Assembly (NCBI GenBank): GCA_963581435.1 | Contig: CAUZOL010000003.1 | Coordinates: forward strand, 1 to 64,000 | DNA: 64,000 bases | Source of the DNA: JABISG01 sp963581435 | GTDB lineage: Bacteria > Planctomycetota > Planctomycetia > Planctomycetales > Planctomycetaceae | Direction: 5' to 3' | Shown: positions 17,778 through 28,100 of the stretch, piece after piece | Layout of the letters: each line of letters opens with the position of its first letter | Position numbering within the stretch: position 1 is the first letter of the stretch | The notes under the pieces: generated by a model | Database searches by the model: none | The model's input: the letters and a program-made list of their open reading frames with translations, nothing else | What the model was told of the DNA's origin: nothing | Position numbers and translations under genes: made by a program

Positions 17778-18245
17778 CGTTCTTTCTCACAGAATCAGCG
17801 GATAGACGTACCTTGAAATTGCCATCGCACAGCCCGGTCCGAATGGGAAGCAGCCCACCGACAGGGAGCAAACGCGATCATCTACGGCAGCGGAGTCAAC
17901 ATTGTATCACCCCCCATCACAACAGACACGTATCAACGGCATCCACTTCAAACAGCCATCCGTCCGGTGGCAAGCACAACTCGCGAGAATCTGCAAGAAT
18001 CTCGTTTCAGCTCATTCATTTTTGGTGAGATTCTGTCGTCAATCGCGTCTACCCCTTTGGCGGAGCGGCTCCGCCTGCGCGGTGGAGGTGCGCAGATGGG
18101 TAACTTGGGACAAGTTTTCAGCGTTCACAGTCGCCAGCGGGTTTCTGCTCAGGTACGATGGAAGGGCCACTTCGGAATCAATCCTGTAGGGGCCTTCCTT
18201 TGCGGCGGCCCATATCAGTCACGTCAGAAAGAGAGATCGAAACAG
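17778..18245. other. Divergent intergenic region (sulfatase / MoxR)
   Basis: About 470 bases between two divergent genes, so it must carry both promoters. I see no convincing -35/-10 pair. A palindrome GGCGGAG/CTCCGCC (18059-18075) is the only clear structure. The MoxR frame is open upstream to 17967, but that extension is not MoxR-like and is treated as non-coding. Confidence 0.4.
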
Positions 18246-19301
18246 ATGGCAGATTCAAACGGCGATGGGACAACCCAGGAATCCATCCAACGGTTGAGCC
18301 ACGCGTACGGCGCTGTTCGCGAGCAGATGTCTCAGGTCATCGTTGGCCAGGACGAGGTGATCGAGCAGTTGCTCATTGCCCTGTTCAGCCGCGGACACTG
18401 CCTGCTTGAAGGCGTGCCGGGGTTGGCGAAAACGCTGATGATCAGCACGCTGGCGCGGTGTCTGTCGATGGACTTCGCCCGCATTCAGTTCACCCCCGAC
18501 CTGATGCCCGCCGACATCACCGGTACCGACGTGTTGCAGGAAAATCGCGACACCGGCCAACGGGAATTCCGCTTCATTAAGGGGCCGCTGTTTCACAACG
18601 TCATTCTCGCAGACGAAATCAACCGGACGCCTCCCAAGACGCAGGCAGCCATGCTCGAGGCGATGCAGGAGCGGCAGGTGACGGTCGGCCAGGACCGGCA
18701 CGTGCTTTCCGATCCGTTTTTCGTGCTCGCGACGCAAAACCCAATCGAGCAGGAAGGAACCTATCCGCTGCCCGAAGCGCAGCAGGATCGGTTCATGTTC
18801 AAGGTGTTTGTGAATTACCCGAGCTTCGCGGAAGAAAAGCAGATCGCCAAACAGACAACGATGCTGGAAAGCGATCAGATCAAAGCCGTGTTGACCGGCG
18901 AGGAAATTGTCGAACTGCAGAAGATCGTGCGACAGGTGCCGGTGACCGATCACATTGTCGAATACGCGCTTGCGTTGGTTCGGCAGACCCGCGTCAGCGA
19001 ACCGGGAGCGCCGGACTTCGTCAACGAATGGTTGAGTTGGGGTGCCGGTCCGCGGGCCGTGCAGAACCTGTTGTTGGGCGGCAAGTCGCGGGCGTTGCTT
19101 AACGGTCGCAGTCACGTCTCGACCGACGACATCGACGCGCTGGCGCAACCCGTGCTGCGGCATCGTATTGTCACCAACTTCTCGGCCGAGAGCGAAGGCG
19201 TAACGCCCGACCGCGTGATTCAGCGTCTGGTGGAAGAAACTCCCTCCAAAGAAGGCGAACTGACGAGTGACCCAAGACTACAGAAGATTTTTGCGGCCTG
19301 A
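18246..19301 (+). CDS. MoxR-family AAA+ ATPase
   Basis: MoxR ATPases are AAA+ chaperone-like enzymes that act with vWA proteins on metal insertion or envelope-protein maturation. The 351-residue product has Walker A GVPGLAKT (56-63), the MoxR-typical RIQFTPDLMPADITG, Walker B VILADEINR and sensor 1 ATQNPIEQEGTYPLPEAQQDRF, then a C-terminal lid. I chose ATG 18246 (MADSNGDGTT) because GAGAG lies about 10-15 bases upstream and the protein then has the usual MoxR length; a frame from 17967 would add 93 unrelated residues. Its 3' end overlaps the DUF58 gene by 35 bases, implying co-translation. It is the first gene of a run reaching 32736. The client proteins are presumably the downstream vWA proteins (inference). 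Confidence 0.93.
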   Translation: MADSNGDGTTQESIQRLSHAYGAVREQMSQVIVGQDEVIEQLLIALFSRGHCLLEGVPGLAKTLMISTLARCLSMDFARIQFTPDLMPADITGTDVLQENRDTGQREFRFIKGPLFHNVILADEINRTPPKTQAAMLEAMQERQVTVGQDRHVLSDPFFVLATQNPIEQEGTYPLPEAQQDRFMFKVFVNYPSFAEEKQIAKQTTMLESDQIKAVLTGEEIVELQKIVRQVPVTDHIVEYALALVRQTRVSEPGAPDFVNEWLSWGAGPRAVQNLLLGGKSRALLNGRSHVSTDDIDALAQPVLRHRIVTNFSAESEGVTPDRVIQRLVEETPSKEGELTSDPRLQKIFAA

Positions 19302-20178
19302 GGAAATCTCCCGCATTTCGCGTCTGGAGATTAAGGCCCGGCACATCGTCGAGGGGTTTCTGTCTGGATTGCATCGCAGCCCATATTTCGGGCAGTCGGT
19401 GGAGTTCGTGCAGCACCGGGAATATACGCCTGGAGACGACGTCCGCCGCATCGACTGGAAGGTCTGGTCGAAGACCGACAAGTACTACATCAAGCAGTAC
19501 GAAGAAGACACCAACCTGCGGACGACAATTCTGGTCGATGCCAGCGAGTCGATGCTGTTCGGTAGCGGGGCAATAACCAAATACGAATACGCCTGCACGA
19601 TCGCGGCGGCGTTGTCGTATCTGTTGCTCAGACAGCAGGATTCGGTCGGCATGGTGGTCTTCGACGACGCCATTCGCAAGCGGGTTCAAACCAGCAGCAA
19701 GCAGCTCCACCTGCACGCGCTGCTCTCTGCACTCGCAGCAGAAGACCCGAAGAAAAAGACCGACATGTACGACATTCTCCGCCGCACGGCCGAGAACAAG
19801 TCACGCAAAGGAATGGTCGTACTTATTTCCGATTTGTTCGCCGACCGTGACAGCCTGTTTCGCGGCCTGAAACTCCTCCGGCATCGCGGACACGACGTGC
19901 TCATTCTGCACGTTCTGGACGACGAAGAACTCGACTTCAGCTATGCGGGTACAACGAAGTTCGAGGGCATGGAAGAAGCGGGCGACCTGGTTTGTGACCC
20001 ACGTTCACTTCGCGAAGGATACATGAAGGCGGTCGGTCAATTCCTCGACGATGTCAGACGGCATTGCGCCAAGAACGTCGTCGATTATCAGACCGTTCGC
20101 ACCAGCGAACACCTCGACGCCGCGTTGGCACACTACATGAACCACCGCATCGGCATGCGGCAATCGGTACGGAATTGA
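19267..20178 (+). CDS. DUF58 domain protein
   Basis: A 303-residue soluble protein of the DUF58 family, the usual partner of MoxR ATPases. The DUF58 core YTPGDDVRRIDWKVWSKTDK (about residues 56-75) is clear, followed by IKQYEEDTNLRTTILVDASESM. The latter has a vWA-like DxSxS (DASES), so the fold is a divergent vWA domain. No transmembrane segment is present, unlike some DUF58 proteins. The GTG at 19267 (MTQDYRRFLRPEE) overlaps the MoxR gene by 35 bases. The cellular role is unknown, but conserved pairing with MoxR and membrane vWA genes suggests a complex at the membrane. Confidence 0.92.
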   Translation: MTQDYRRFLRPEEISRISRLEIKARHIVEGFLSGLHRSPYFGQSVEFVQHREYTPGDDVRRIDWKVWSKTDKYYIKQYEEDTNLRTTILVDASESMLFGSGAITKYEYACTIAAALSYLLLRQQDSVGMVVFDDAIRKRVQTSSKQLHLHALLSALAAEDPKKKTDMYDILRRTAENKSRKGMVVLISDLFADRDSLFRGLKLLRHRGHDVLILHVLDDEELDFSYAGTTKFEGMEEAGDLVCDPRSLREGYMKAVGQFLDDVRRHCAKNVVDYQTVRTSEHLDAALAHYMNHRIGMRQSVRN

Positions 20179-20240
20179 ATTTATATTGGATTCGTATTCA
20201 AGCTTAGCTTCGAACAGTTTTAGGATCGCCGTTGGACGCA

Positions 20241-20255
20241 GAGCTTGGGAACGAG
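20241..20255 (+). repeat. 15-bp dispersed repeat GAGCTTGGGAACGAG (copy 1)
   Basis: This 15-mer is identical to the reverse complement of 63714-63728, 43 kb away, also in a gene gap. From memory, GTTCCCAAGCTC-type sequences recur in planctomycete gaps. Confidence 0.6.
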
Positions 20256-20268
20256 AGTGAGATTGTTT

Positions 20269-20296
20269 TGACTTCTGACCTCTGACTTCTGACTTC
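20269..20296 (+). repeat. Four 7-bp tandem repeats upstream of the BatA-like gene
   Basis: TGACTTC, TGACCTC, TGACTTC, TGACTTC run consecutively and end 8 bases before the ATG at 20305. The array occupies the place of a ribosome binding site; a GGAAG follows it only two bases from the start codon. Confidence 0.8.
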
Positions 20297-20304
20297 TGGA
20301 AGCT

Positions 20305-22572
20305 ATGTTTCCTTTCCTTAGCAACTTCTTCGTCAGCCCCGGACTTGCCGTCGCTGGCGGTATTTTGGTCGCTTCGCCGATCATCATTCATTTCATCAAT
20401 CGCATGCGGTTTCGTCGCGTGCGGTTTGCTGCGATGGAATTTCTACTGGCGAGCCAACAGCGGAATCGGCGGCGGCTGCTCATCGAGCAGTTGATCCTGC
20501 TGTTGCTACGAATCTTGATCGTCCTCGCGTTGGCTGCACTCATTGCGCGGTTGATTCTCGATCCCAGCCAGATGGCGCTGCTGGGCGGCGCGCGGTCGCA
20601 TCATATTGTGCTTCTGGACGACAGTGGTTCGATGCGCGACCAGTGGGGTGAAACGACCGCCTTCGACGAAGGGCTGGATGTGGTCAGGCAGTTGGTGCAG
20701 GAAGGTGCGACGCGACCGAACACGCAGGAATTCACGTTGATCTTACTCTCGGATCCGGAACATCCGGTCGCCGGCTTGAATCAGCGCAAGGTCAATCTCG
20801 ATTTCGTCCACGAAGTCGAAACCAAGCTTGAAAACCTCAAATGCACGCGGCAGGCGTTCGACCTCAACGATGGCCTCGAAGGAGCACGCACGCTGTTTGA
20901 GGAAGAGAAGTCGGGCAACAAACATCTGCATGTTATTTCCGATTTCCGCTCGTCCAACTGGCTCGATCAGCCGGCGATTGCCAAAGGGGTTAAGGATCTC
21001 GACAAGGCAGGCATTGCGGTCAATCTCGTCAAAACGGTCCACGAACGGCACCAGAATATTGGCATCACGTCGATCAGTGGCGATATCCACATGGCGGCCG
21101 CTGGCGTGCCGTTGGAGTTGACGGTTCGCGTCAAGAACTTCGACGAGCAGGCGCCGGCCGAAGACGTGCGAGTGGCCATCTTTGCCGACGGAAAAAAACT
21201 CCCGTTGAATGTCGTGTTTAAGGAAATCAAACCGGGCGTCGAAGTGGAGAAGACTGAGATTGTCGAAGGCTTCGAGACGCCCGGCGCGCACAGCATTGAA
21301 CTCAAACTCGACCCCGACGCGCTCGACGCCGACAACTCGCGATTTCTCGCTGTCGATGTCAAGCCGGCCTCGCGCGTGCTGGTTATCGACGGCGACCCCG
21401 CAGGCGACGATTCTTTTTTCGTCTCGATGACGATGGCCGCCTACCAGGAATCGGGAATGAGTCCACTTGTAGAGAACATCGATTACCTTGGGCGGCGGCC
21501 GCTCGATGAATTCAAGTGCATTTTTCTGTTGAACGTACCTCAGCTACCGGCCGACGCCGTTCAGCCGTTGCGGGAATACCTGCTCGGTGGAGGCGGCCTG
21601 GCATGGTTTGTCGGCGATACCGTTAACCCCGCGTATTACAACGACACGTTGTACCCCGAAGACGAAGAGGGCAATCGATTCTTTCCCGTGCCGTTGGGTG
21701 CCGGCCGTAGCGAACTGGTACGCGACGACTTCACGTTGCCCGGTCCCGACCTGGCATTGAAGCCGCCGTACCACCCCATTTTCGACAAGCTGATTAGCGG
21801 GCAGGTCAATTCGTATTTGGGCGCGGTCAGCGTCTACGAATACCTGCCGGTTCACGAAGACTGGGAACGCAGCGACAACAAGCGGAAGGACGGCGTCACC
21901 ACGTCGGTCTCGCTGCGAAACGGCGACCCGCTGATGTTTGAGCATCGCTTCGGTGCCGGCCGCGTGATTACGTTTCTGACGACGGCCGGTCCCATCTGGA
22001 ACAACTGGGCGAAGAACGGCAGCTACCCGCCGATTGTCCTCGATCTGGTGAAGTACATTTCCCGCCGCGATTTCGATCTCAGGCAGCGAAACGTGGGTGA
22101 GGTGATTCAACTGTCGTACAGCGAAGCCGACTACTTGCGTGAGTTGGATATCACACCTGCGGGCGGCACGGAGATGCGGTTGACTGCCGCCCGTCAGCAA
22201 GGCAAGGCCAACACCGAAGACGATGAAGCCCAGTTGACGGCAACCTTTCGCGATACCGGATTGCCCGGCATCTATAAGATCAAACGCATCCATCAGGTCA
22301 CAGGCGAAGAAAACGTGTACCTCGCCTACAATGTGACGCCCGACGAAAGCAGTCTTGCTCTCGCCGCCAGTAGCGAAATCGGTAAACGGCTCGGCCCGGA
22401 TGTCAATGTGACGATTCAGGATGCCGGAAACAGAGAATGGATTGAAGGCGAAGAAGCGGGACAGGAAGTGCGTCAGGCGTTGCTGTTCATTCTGCTGATT
22501 GCGCTCCTGCTGGAGCAGTTTCTCGCATACCTCTTTAGTTATCATCCCAAAACGGTGGGTGCCACCGCATGA
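20305..22572 (+). CDS. BatA-type membrane protein with vWA domain
   Basis: The 755-residue protein starts with the BatA-type double transmembrane region (residues about 10-30, then RRVRFAAMEFLLASQQRNRRR, then TM 62-86). A vWA domain follows with MIDAS motif D106-S-G-S-M (LLDDSGSM). A long beta-rich section (VRVKNFDEQAPAEDVRVAIF) comes next, then a GATase/ThuA-like region (FLLNVPQLPADAVQPLREYL, GGGGLAWFVGD) and a final TM (LFILLIALLLEQFLAYLFSY). The MIDAS should bind a divalent ion and a ligand; most of the protein would be extracytoplasmic. A 126-bp gap with a 7-bp tandem repeat separates it from DUF58. Its stop overlaps the next start by four bases (ATGA). Partnership with the MoxR/DUF58 proteins is inferred from family context. 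Confidence 0.88.
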   Translation: MFPFLSNFFVSPGLAVAGGILVASPIIIHFINRMRFRRVRFAAMEFLLASQQRNRRRLLIEQLILLLLRILIVLALAALIARLILDPSQMALLGGARSHHIVLLDDSGSMRDQWGETTAFDEGLDVVRQLVQEGATRPNTQEFTLILLSDPEHPVAGLNQRKVNLDFVHEVETKLENLKCTRQAFDLNDGLEGARTLFEEEKSGNKHLHVISDFRSSNWLDQPAIAKGVKDLDKAGIAVNLVKTVHERHQNIGITSISGDIHMAAAGVPLELTVRVKNFDEQAPAEDVRVAIFADGKKLPLNVVFKEIKPGVEVEKTEIVEGFETPGAHSIELKLDPDALDADNSRFLAVDVKPASRVLVIDGDPAGDDSFFVSMTMAAYQESGMSPLVENIDYLGRRPLDEFKCIFLLNVPQLPADAVQPLREYLLGGGGLAWFVGDTVNPAYYNDTLYPEDEEGNRFFPVPLGAGRSELVRDDFTLPGPDLALKPPYHPIFDKLISGQVNSYLGAVSVYEYLPVHEDWERSDNKRKDGVTTSVSLRNGDPLMFEHRFGAGRVITFLTTAGPIWNNWAKNGSYPPIVLDLVKYISRRDFDLRQRNVGEVIQLSYSEADYLRELDITPAGGTEMRLTAARQQGKANTEDDEAQLTATFRDTGLPGIYKIKRIHQVTGEENVYLAYNVTPDESSLALAASSEIGKRLGPDVNVTIQDAGNREWIEGEEAGQEVRQALLFILLIALLLEQFLAYLFSYHPKTVGATA

Positions 22573-25103
22573 GTTTTCCGACGTTGATGAATATTTCACT
22601 CCTCGCTCAGACCGAAGCGGTCGGCGAGCGCACCACACGGCTCGCTTGGGATCTGCCCGAGTCCGGGTGGAAGTGGGGGTTGTATATCGGCCTGATGGCC
22701 GTCGCCATTGTGATGGTGTTGGTCATTTACATTAAAGACACATTCCTGCTGCACGGCTTCTGGAAGTTCTGGCTGACTGTGCTCAGGCTTTCGGTCGTCG
22801 CGGGATTGTTCGTCATTCTGTTCAACCCGCATCTTCGCTCGCAGACGAATTCCGTTCGGCCCTCACGAGTCGCCGTACTGATCGACGACTCTTCATCGAT
22901 GAGTTTTGAGGAGAAGGAACCGTCGGCGGAAACTGCAGCAACCAAACGCAGCCGCACAGCGGCCGTCATCGATTTGTTGTCGAACACGCCACTCATCGAC
23001 GAGTTGCGAAAGAAACACGAAGTCACCGTTTACAAGTTCGGATCAAAGCTTGAAGGTCCACTGCATATTTTCCCTTCCAAAGACGCAAGGGCTACCGCCC
23101 CGGACGATACCGGTGCCGATTCACCCAAGCCGACCGACACTGGCGGTCCAGTCAACTGGAAGGACCTTCTCACATCCGGTGGAACCGAGACGCGCATGGG
23201 GCAGGCGGTCCTTGAACTCACCGGCAAGGTCAGCGGCGAAACCTTGTCTGGACTTGTCGTGATTGGCGACGGCGGCTCCAACGCCGGTGTCGATGTCAAA
23301 GCGGCCAACTCCGTTGCCCAGACCGCCCGTCCGCGAATCCGGTTGATCAGCGTTGGGGTTGGCAGCAGTAAACAACAGGTCAACCTGCGTGTCGCCAACA
23401 TTCAGGGGCCGACCGATGTGCATTTGGGCGACGCCTACGAGCTGTCCGCCTTCGTGCAGGCAGAGGGGATGAAAGAGGGCGAATCTCTGCAACTGGACGT
23501 CGATCTGCTGGCCCGCCCTGTCGCAGACAAAGATGCGGAGCCAACCCTGATCGAACAGCGTGAAGTCACCATTCTAGAAAACGGCGTGCCGGTCGAGTTG
23601 AAGTTTCAACAGAACCCCACAGTCTCCGGCAGTGTCGAATTTATCGTGCGCGCCAGTCCCCAGAAGAAGATTCGTGAGCTGCGCGAACAGGACAACCGCG
23701 CGACGCACGAAGTCAACATTATTGAACGCAATACGTCGGTGCTAATCGTCGCCGGCGGGCCGATGCGCGATTACCGTTTCGTCCGCAACATGCTCGATCG
23801 GCATCCGGCCATCGATGTCGATGTCTGGTTGCAGTCGGTCGATGCCGATCGGATCGGTCAGGTCAGCCAGGATTCCGACGATTTGCTGATCGAATTCCCG
23901 CTGAATTTTCCTACGCGTCCCCTGGCAGCCGAGATTCCCAGCGAATCGAAGAAGCCCAAACGCTACGACGTTGTGATGGCCTTCGATCCCGATTGGTCGT
24001 TGATTCCAGCTGAGCAACTCACGCAACTGCACGACTGGGTCGATGAACTGGCCGGCGGACTCGTCCTGGTTGCCGGCGACGTTTACACGCCGGAGTTGGC
24101 GGGTGCCGACGACAGCTTGCAGTCGGTCCGCGACATGTATCCAGTATTTCTGACATCGTACCTGCTCGACTTTGCCGACGATCGGGATTCCGATCAGCCC
24201 TGGAAGATCGATTTCACTCGCGAGGGAAACAACATCGATTTCCTCAGGCTGACCGAAAACCCGGTCACTGCCGATGAGGTGTGGAAGGAATTTGAAGGCG
24301 TCTATCGTTGTTATCCCACCGATGGTCCGAAGGCGGGTACGACAATTTACGCCCACTTCAGCGACCCCCGCGCCATCAATGAAAACGGTGCGCCAATCCT
24401 GCTGGCATCGCAGTTTTACGGAGCGGGCCGTTCCTTCTACGTCGGCAGTCCCGAGGTCTGGCGACTGCGTTCGTTGTCCGACAAATACTACGACCGCTTC
24501 TGGACGAAGCTTGTCCGCGAAGCAGGTATGGGGCGGCTCAAGCGGGGCAACTCGCGGGCACTATTGATGCCCGAGCGGGTGGAGTACGGCATCGGCGACA
24601 CCGTCAAAATTCGCGTGCGGCTGCTCAACCAACAATTCCAACCGTTGGTACAGCCCTCTGTCGATTTGGAAGTGGTGGCCCCCAACGGCCGTCGCTTTAT
24701 TCCGCCGGTGAAACTCGTCGCCGATGGCACCGACAAACGCGAGGGACAATACATCGGTGATTTTCGCGCCAGCCTCGAAGGCAAGTACACGTTGGGAATT
24801 CCGGTTCCCGACTCCAAGCAGATTGAATCCAAAACCGTCAACGTCACCGTTCCCGATCTTGAATCACAAAACCCGCAGCAACATGCCGACCTGCTGGAGA
24901 CATTGGCACGCGATACCGGCGGCAAGTATCTCACTCTGGAAACCGCCGTCGCCGAATTGCCCGCGTTACTGCCAGATCGCAGCAAACTGTTTGTGATCGA
25001 AGACCGACCCGATCCACTCTGGGACAAAAACTGGGTGCTGTATCTGCTCGTCGGCCTGTTATCGGTCGAGTGGCTCACCAGGAAACTATTGAAACTGGCC
25101 TAA
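22569..25103 (+). CDS. Second membrane vWA / GATase-like protein
   Basis: An 844-residue paralogue-like partner of the preceding gene, coupled by an ATGA overlap. Two N-terminal TM segments (about 36-56 and 68-88) are followed by a vWA domain with LIDDSSSMSF (MIDAS D-x-S-x-S). Next come an Ig-like beta section (VNLRVANIQGPTDVHLGDAY), a GATase1-like region (LHDWVDELAGGLVLVAGD), another beta section and a C-terminal TM (WVLYLLVGLLSVEWL). This TM-vWA-beta-GATase-TM layout matches planctomycete proteins annotated only as 'VWA domain-containing' or 'glutamine amidotransferase'. The amidotransferase nucleophile Cys is not visible, so that domain is probably structural. The two vWA proteins may form a heteromer. 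Confidence 0.85.
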   Translation: MSFPTLMNISLLAQTEAVGERTTRLAWDLPESGWKWGLYIGLMAVAIVMVLVIYIKDTFLLHGFWKFWLTVLRLSVVAGLFVILFNPHLRSQTNSVRPSRVAVLIDDSSSMSFEEKEPSAETAATKRSRTAAVIDLLSNTPLIDELRKKHEVTVYKFGSKLEGPLHIFPSKDARATAPDDTGADSPKPTDTGGPVNWKDLLTSGGTETRMGQAVLELTGKVSGETLSGLVVIGDGGSNAGVDVKAANSVAQTARPRIRLISVGVGSSKQQVNLRVANIQGPTDVHLGDAYELSAFVQAEGMKEGESLQLDVDLLARPVADKDAEPTLIEQREVTILENGVPVELKFQQNPTVSGSVEFIVRASPQKKIRELREQDNRATHEVNIIERNTSVLIVAGGPMRDYRFVRNMLDRHPAIDVDVWLQSVDADRIGQVSQDSDDLLIEFPLNFPTRPLAAEIPSESKKPKRYDVVMAFDPDWSLIPAEQLTQLHDWVDELAGGLVLVAGDVYTPELAGADDSLQSVRDMYPVFLTSYLLDFADDRDSDQPWKIDFTREGNNIDFLRLTENPVTADEVWKEFEGVYRCYPTDGPKAGTTIYAHFSDPRAINENGAPILLASQFYGAGRSFYVGSPEVWRLRSLSDKYYDRFWTKLVREAGMGRLKRGNSRALLMPERVEYGIGDTVKIRVRLLNQQFQPLVQPSVDLEVVAPNGRRFIPPVKLVADGTDKREGQYIGDFRASLEGKYTLGIPVPDSKQIESKTVNVTVPDLESQNPQQHADLLETLARDTGGKYLTLETAVAELPALLPDRSKLFVIEDRPDPLWDKNWVLYLLVGLLSVEWLTRKLLKLA

Positions 25104-25166
25104 CGAAACCACAATCAGCGACAACCGAAACTCTCGTTTCACTAATCGCAATCAAGGCGTCACGCC

Positions 25167-28100
25167 ATGTCTGTTAACATCGACACAGAAGTTCGGCCGG
25201 AAATCCGCTCGATGCTGCGGCGGCTGCGCGGGCGAATCCGCCAGTATGTCCTGGTCGATGCCGTCGCGCGCGTTCTGGCGTTGCTGGGCGTTTTGTTCTG
25301 GCTCAGTTTCGGCATGAACTACGTCTACTTCTTCATGACCAACCTCGAATTGCCGGTCGGTCTCCGCATGGCGTTTGGCTGGCTGTCGATTGTTGGCTCA
25401 ATGTTTATTGCAGGCTGGCTGATTATTCCGCTGCTGCGACTGATGCGTGCCAAGGCGTTGGCTCTCGTACTGGAACGCCGTTTCCCGGAACTGGATGACC
25501 GACTGATCACAGCCGTTGAAGTCGCCGCCAGCCGCAGCGGACACGACACCGAACTGACCGCCCACATGCTCAAGAAGACCATCGACGATGTCAGTCAAAC
25601 CGTCGATCAACTGCACATTGGCGAAGTGTTCGACAATCGTCCTCGCAAGCGGGCTTTGATGCTGGCATCGGCGTTGGCCGTCACCATTGGCGGGATGGCG
25701 GTGGTCAACTTCGACGCCATGAAACTCTGGGCCGACGCCTACATTGGCTACGAAGACGTCTACTGGGATCGGCAGACGACCATCATCATCAAGGTCATCG
25801 CCCAGCCGAACGACCGCGAAAAAGACTTCCTCGACGAGGACGGCAACCCAACCGGCGGACTCCCGGGCGAATACCGGCATCCCCGCGATGAAGAACTGGC
25901 GCTGGTGATCGAAATCCCCCGCCGAGCCGAACCGGTCGAAAAACTCGCCACGCGGCAACGAGATGTTCTTGAACAATTGAAGAAGCTTCCGTCTGAGAAG
26001 GACGATGCCCGACGCGAGACGACGCTCGCAGAAATCGAAGCCGCACAATCGAAATTGATTTCAGACGCCGACGCGTTTGCGCCGGAATCCCACCTGAAGC
26101 ATACGCAACTGACAGCACTGCGCGGTGCTCTGAAGGCTATTGAGAAGGCGAACGAAGCAGGCAAGACTGCCGACGTCGAACAAGCTGCCACAGCGATCAA
26201 ACAGGCTGCGAAAGCGCTCGATGAATACGCGGCCGAATTGCATGCCAACGACTGGAAAGTCCCCGAGACAATCGATCTCAACTATCGGCTCGCCGATGGT
26301 CGAGGCGACATGAGTATCACGCTCAAGCAGAAGGAAAAGGGCGACCGAAAATTTCTGCATTCCATCGGCGGCCTGAGCGACACGATCGACGCGCTCTACA
26401 TTAAAGGGGGCGACTTCGCCAATCGCCAGCCCTACCGGGTCATCGTCGTCGAGTCGCCCCGCATCGACCGCATCGTGCTGGAATCCAACTACCCCAATTA
26501 CACCGGACGCGCCAACTACGACGACGAAGGACGGCCGGTTCGCGACCGGCAGAAGGTTCAAGGTGCCCAGACGGCCCTGCCGATGGAAACCGACTTCCTG
26601 CTGCACGCCTTCGCCAACAAGCCGCTCGTCGGCGTTCGACTGCAGGCCGACATTAAAGAGCAGGACGTCAAAGACATCGAAGTGCAATTCAAACCTTTTC
26701 GGGAAGATCGCGCAGGGTCTGCCCGGTTGATTGTCTCCTTGATGGACGGCAGTCGGCGATCGGTTGACCTGCCTGTGGAAACGGCTTGGCGGTTCCGCTT
26801 CATTCCAGCAGAGGTGGAACTGGCGGAGCGATTTGGCCGTCTCGTGGAGACCGTCAAAGAAATTCGCGAAACCCGCGATGCCGACGGAAAGGTGCACCGA
26901 TTGGTACCAGCGACCGCTGCCGACGGTATGGAACGGTTGGGTAAACTGGCCAAAGAATCACGCGGCATTGAGGAGTCGTATCGAAAACTGCTCAAAGAAA
27001 TGGATAGAAATCCGGTCTATCCGCGTCTGTTGATAGAGCGGATGCAAAGTGCAATTCTCACTCCGCTCGCTGGAGTTAACACGCAGCAGTTTCCGGCTGT
27101 CGGGCGGCTATTGGAGTCGTTGGCTTCGACTGACAAGAACGATGTCAGCACTATCGACCGTACCGTTGCGGCCCGCAAGGGAGTTGAAGTGATGCTGCTG
27201 GCGATGGAAAACGTTTTAGATGAAATGTCCGACGGCACCCGATTCGATGTGCCGTTCCATATCAGCAGTGGTGCAGTCGCGCGGCTCGCAGGTCAAATTG
27301 AAGATCTGAACGCTCCCCTGCCCTTGCCGCCCGATCGCGAACTCCGCGTTTACCTGGAAGATTCCGACGACATTATTGGCACCAGTCCCACACGCCTGAC
27401 CATTAACGGCACGGTCGATCAACCGCCAATCGTCGAAGCGCGTCTGCGCGGCATCAGTTCGGCAATCACTCGCCGGGCATCAATTCCCGTCACCGGAATT
27501 ATTCGCGACGATTACGGCATCATCAAAGCGCGATTCGAGTTCATGGTCGATGCCAATCGCCCGGCAGAGGGCGGGGACATCGAAGGAGACAACCCGGAAG
27601 ACGATCCGCCGGAAGCCGAGGAACAGAAGTGGCGCGTCCGCCAGTTCCGTATTCGTCCGGAAGACAACCCGTTGGAATTCACACTCGAACGCTCCCCCGA
27701 CGACAGGTACCCCGCAGCCCGGTTTGAAGTCCTGCCGCTCGATTTGCAAATTGGGCAGGAATTGACATTAACCGTCTACGCCGAGGATGGCGACGACGTG
27801 AATGGCCCGCACTCCACACAAGGCGAAAAGTATCGCTTTCGCGTCGTCAGCAACGAGGAGTTACTGTCGATTCTGTACGGTCGCGAACTTGGCATCCGCC
27901 GACGCTTCGAACAGATAATTGAAGAGGTGCAGGAAACCAGGCAGGATTTGACTCTACATCGCGAGCGTCTCGCAGAGGCCGACAAACTGCGTGCCGCCGG
28001 CAATCAGCAGGACAAGCTGAAGGAAATCGACGACGCGGTCGGCAACTCGGCCGGACGCAGTTTTCATCAGGTAAGCAAAAACCACAGCGAAACCCGCGAC

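Noticed and set aside
17967..18245. N-terminal extension of the MoxR frame
   Set aside because: The added 93 residues are Arg/Ser-rich and unlike MoxR; the internal ATG at 18246 gives the usual MoxR length.
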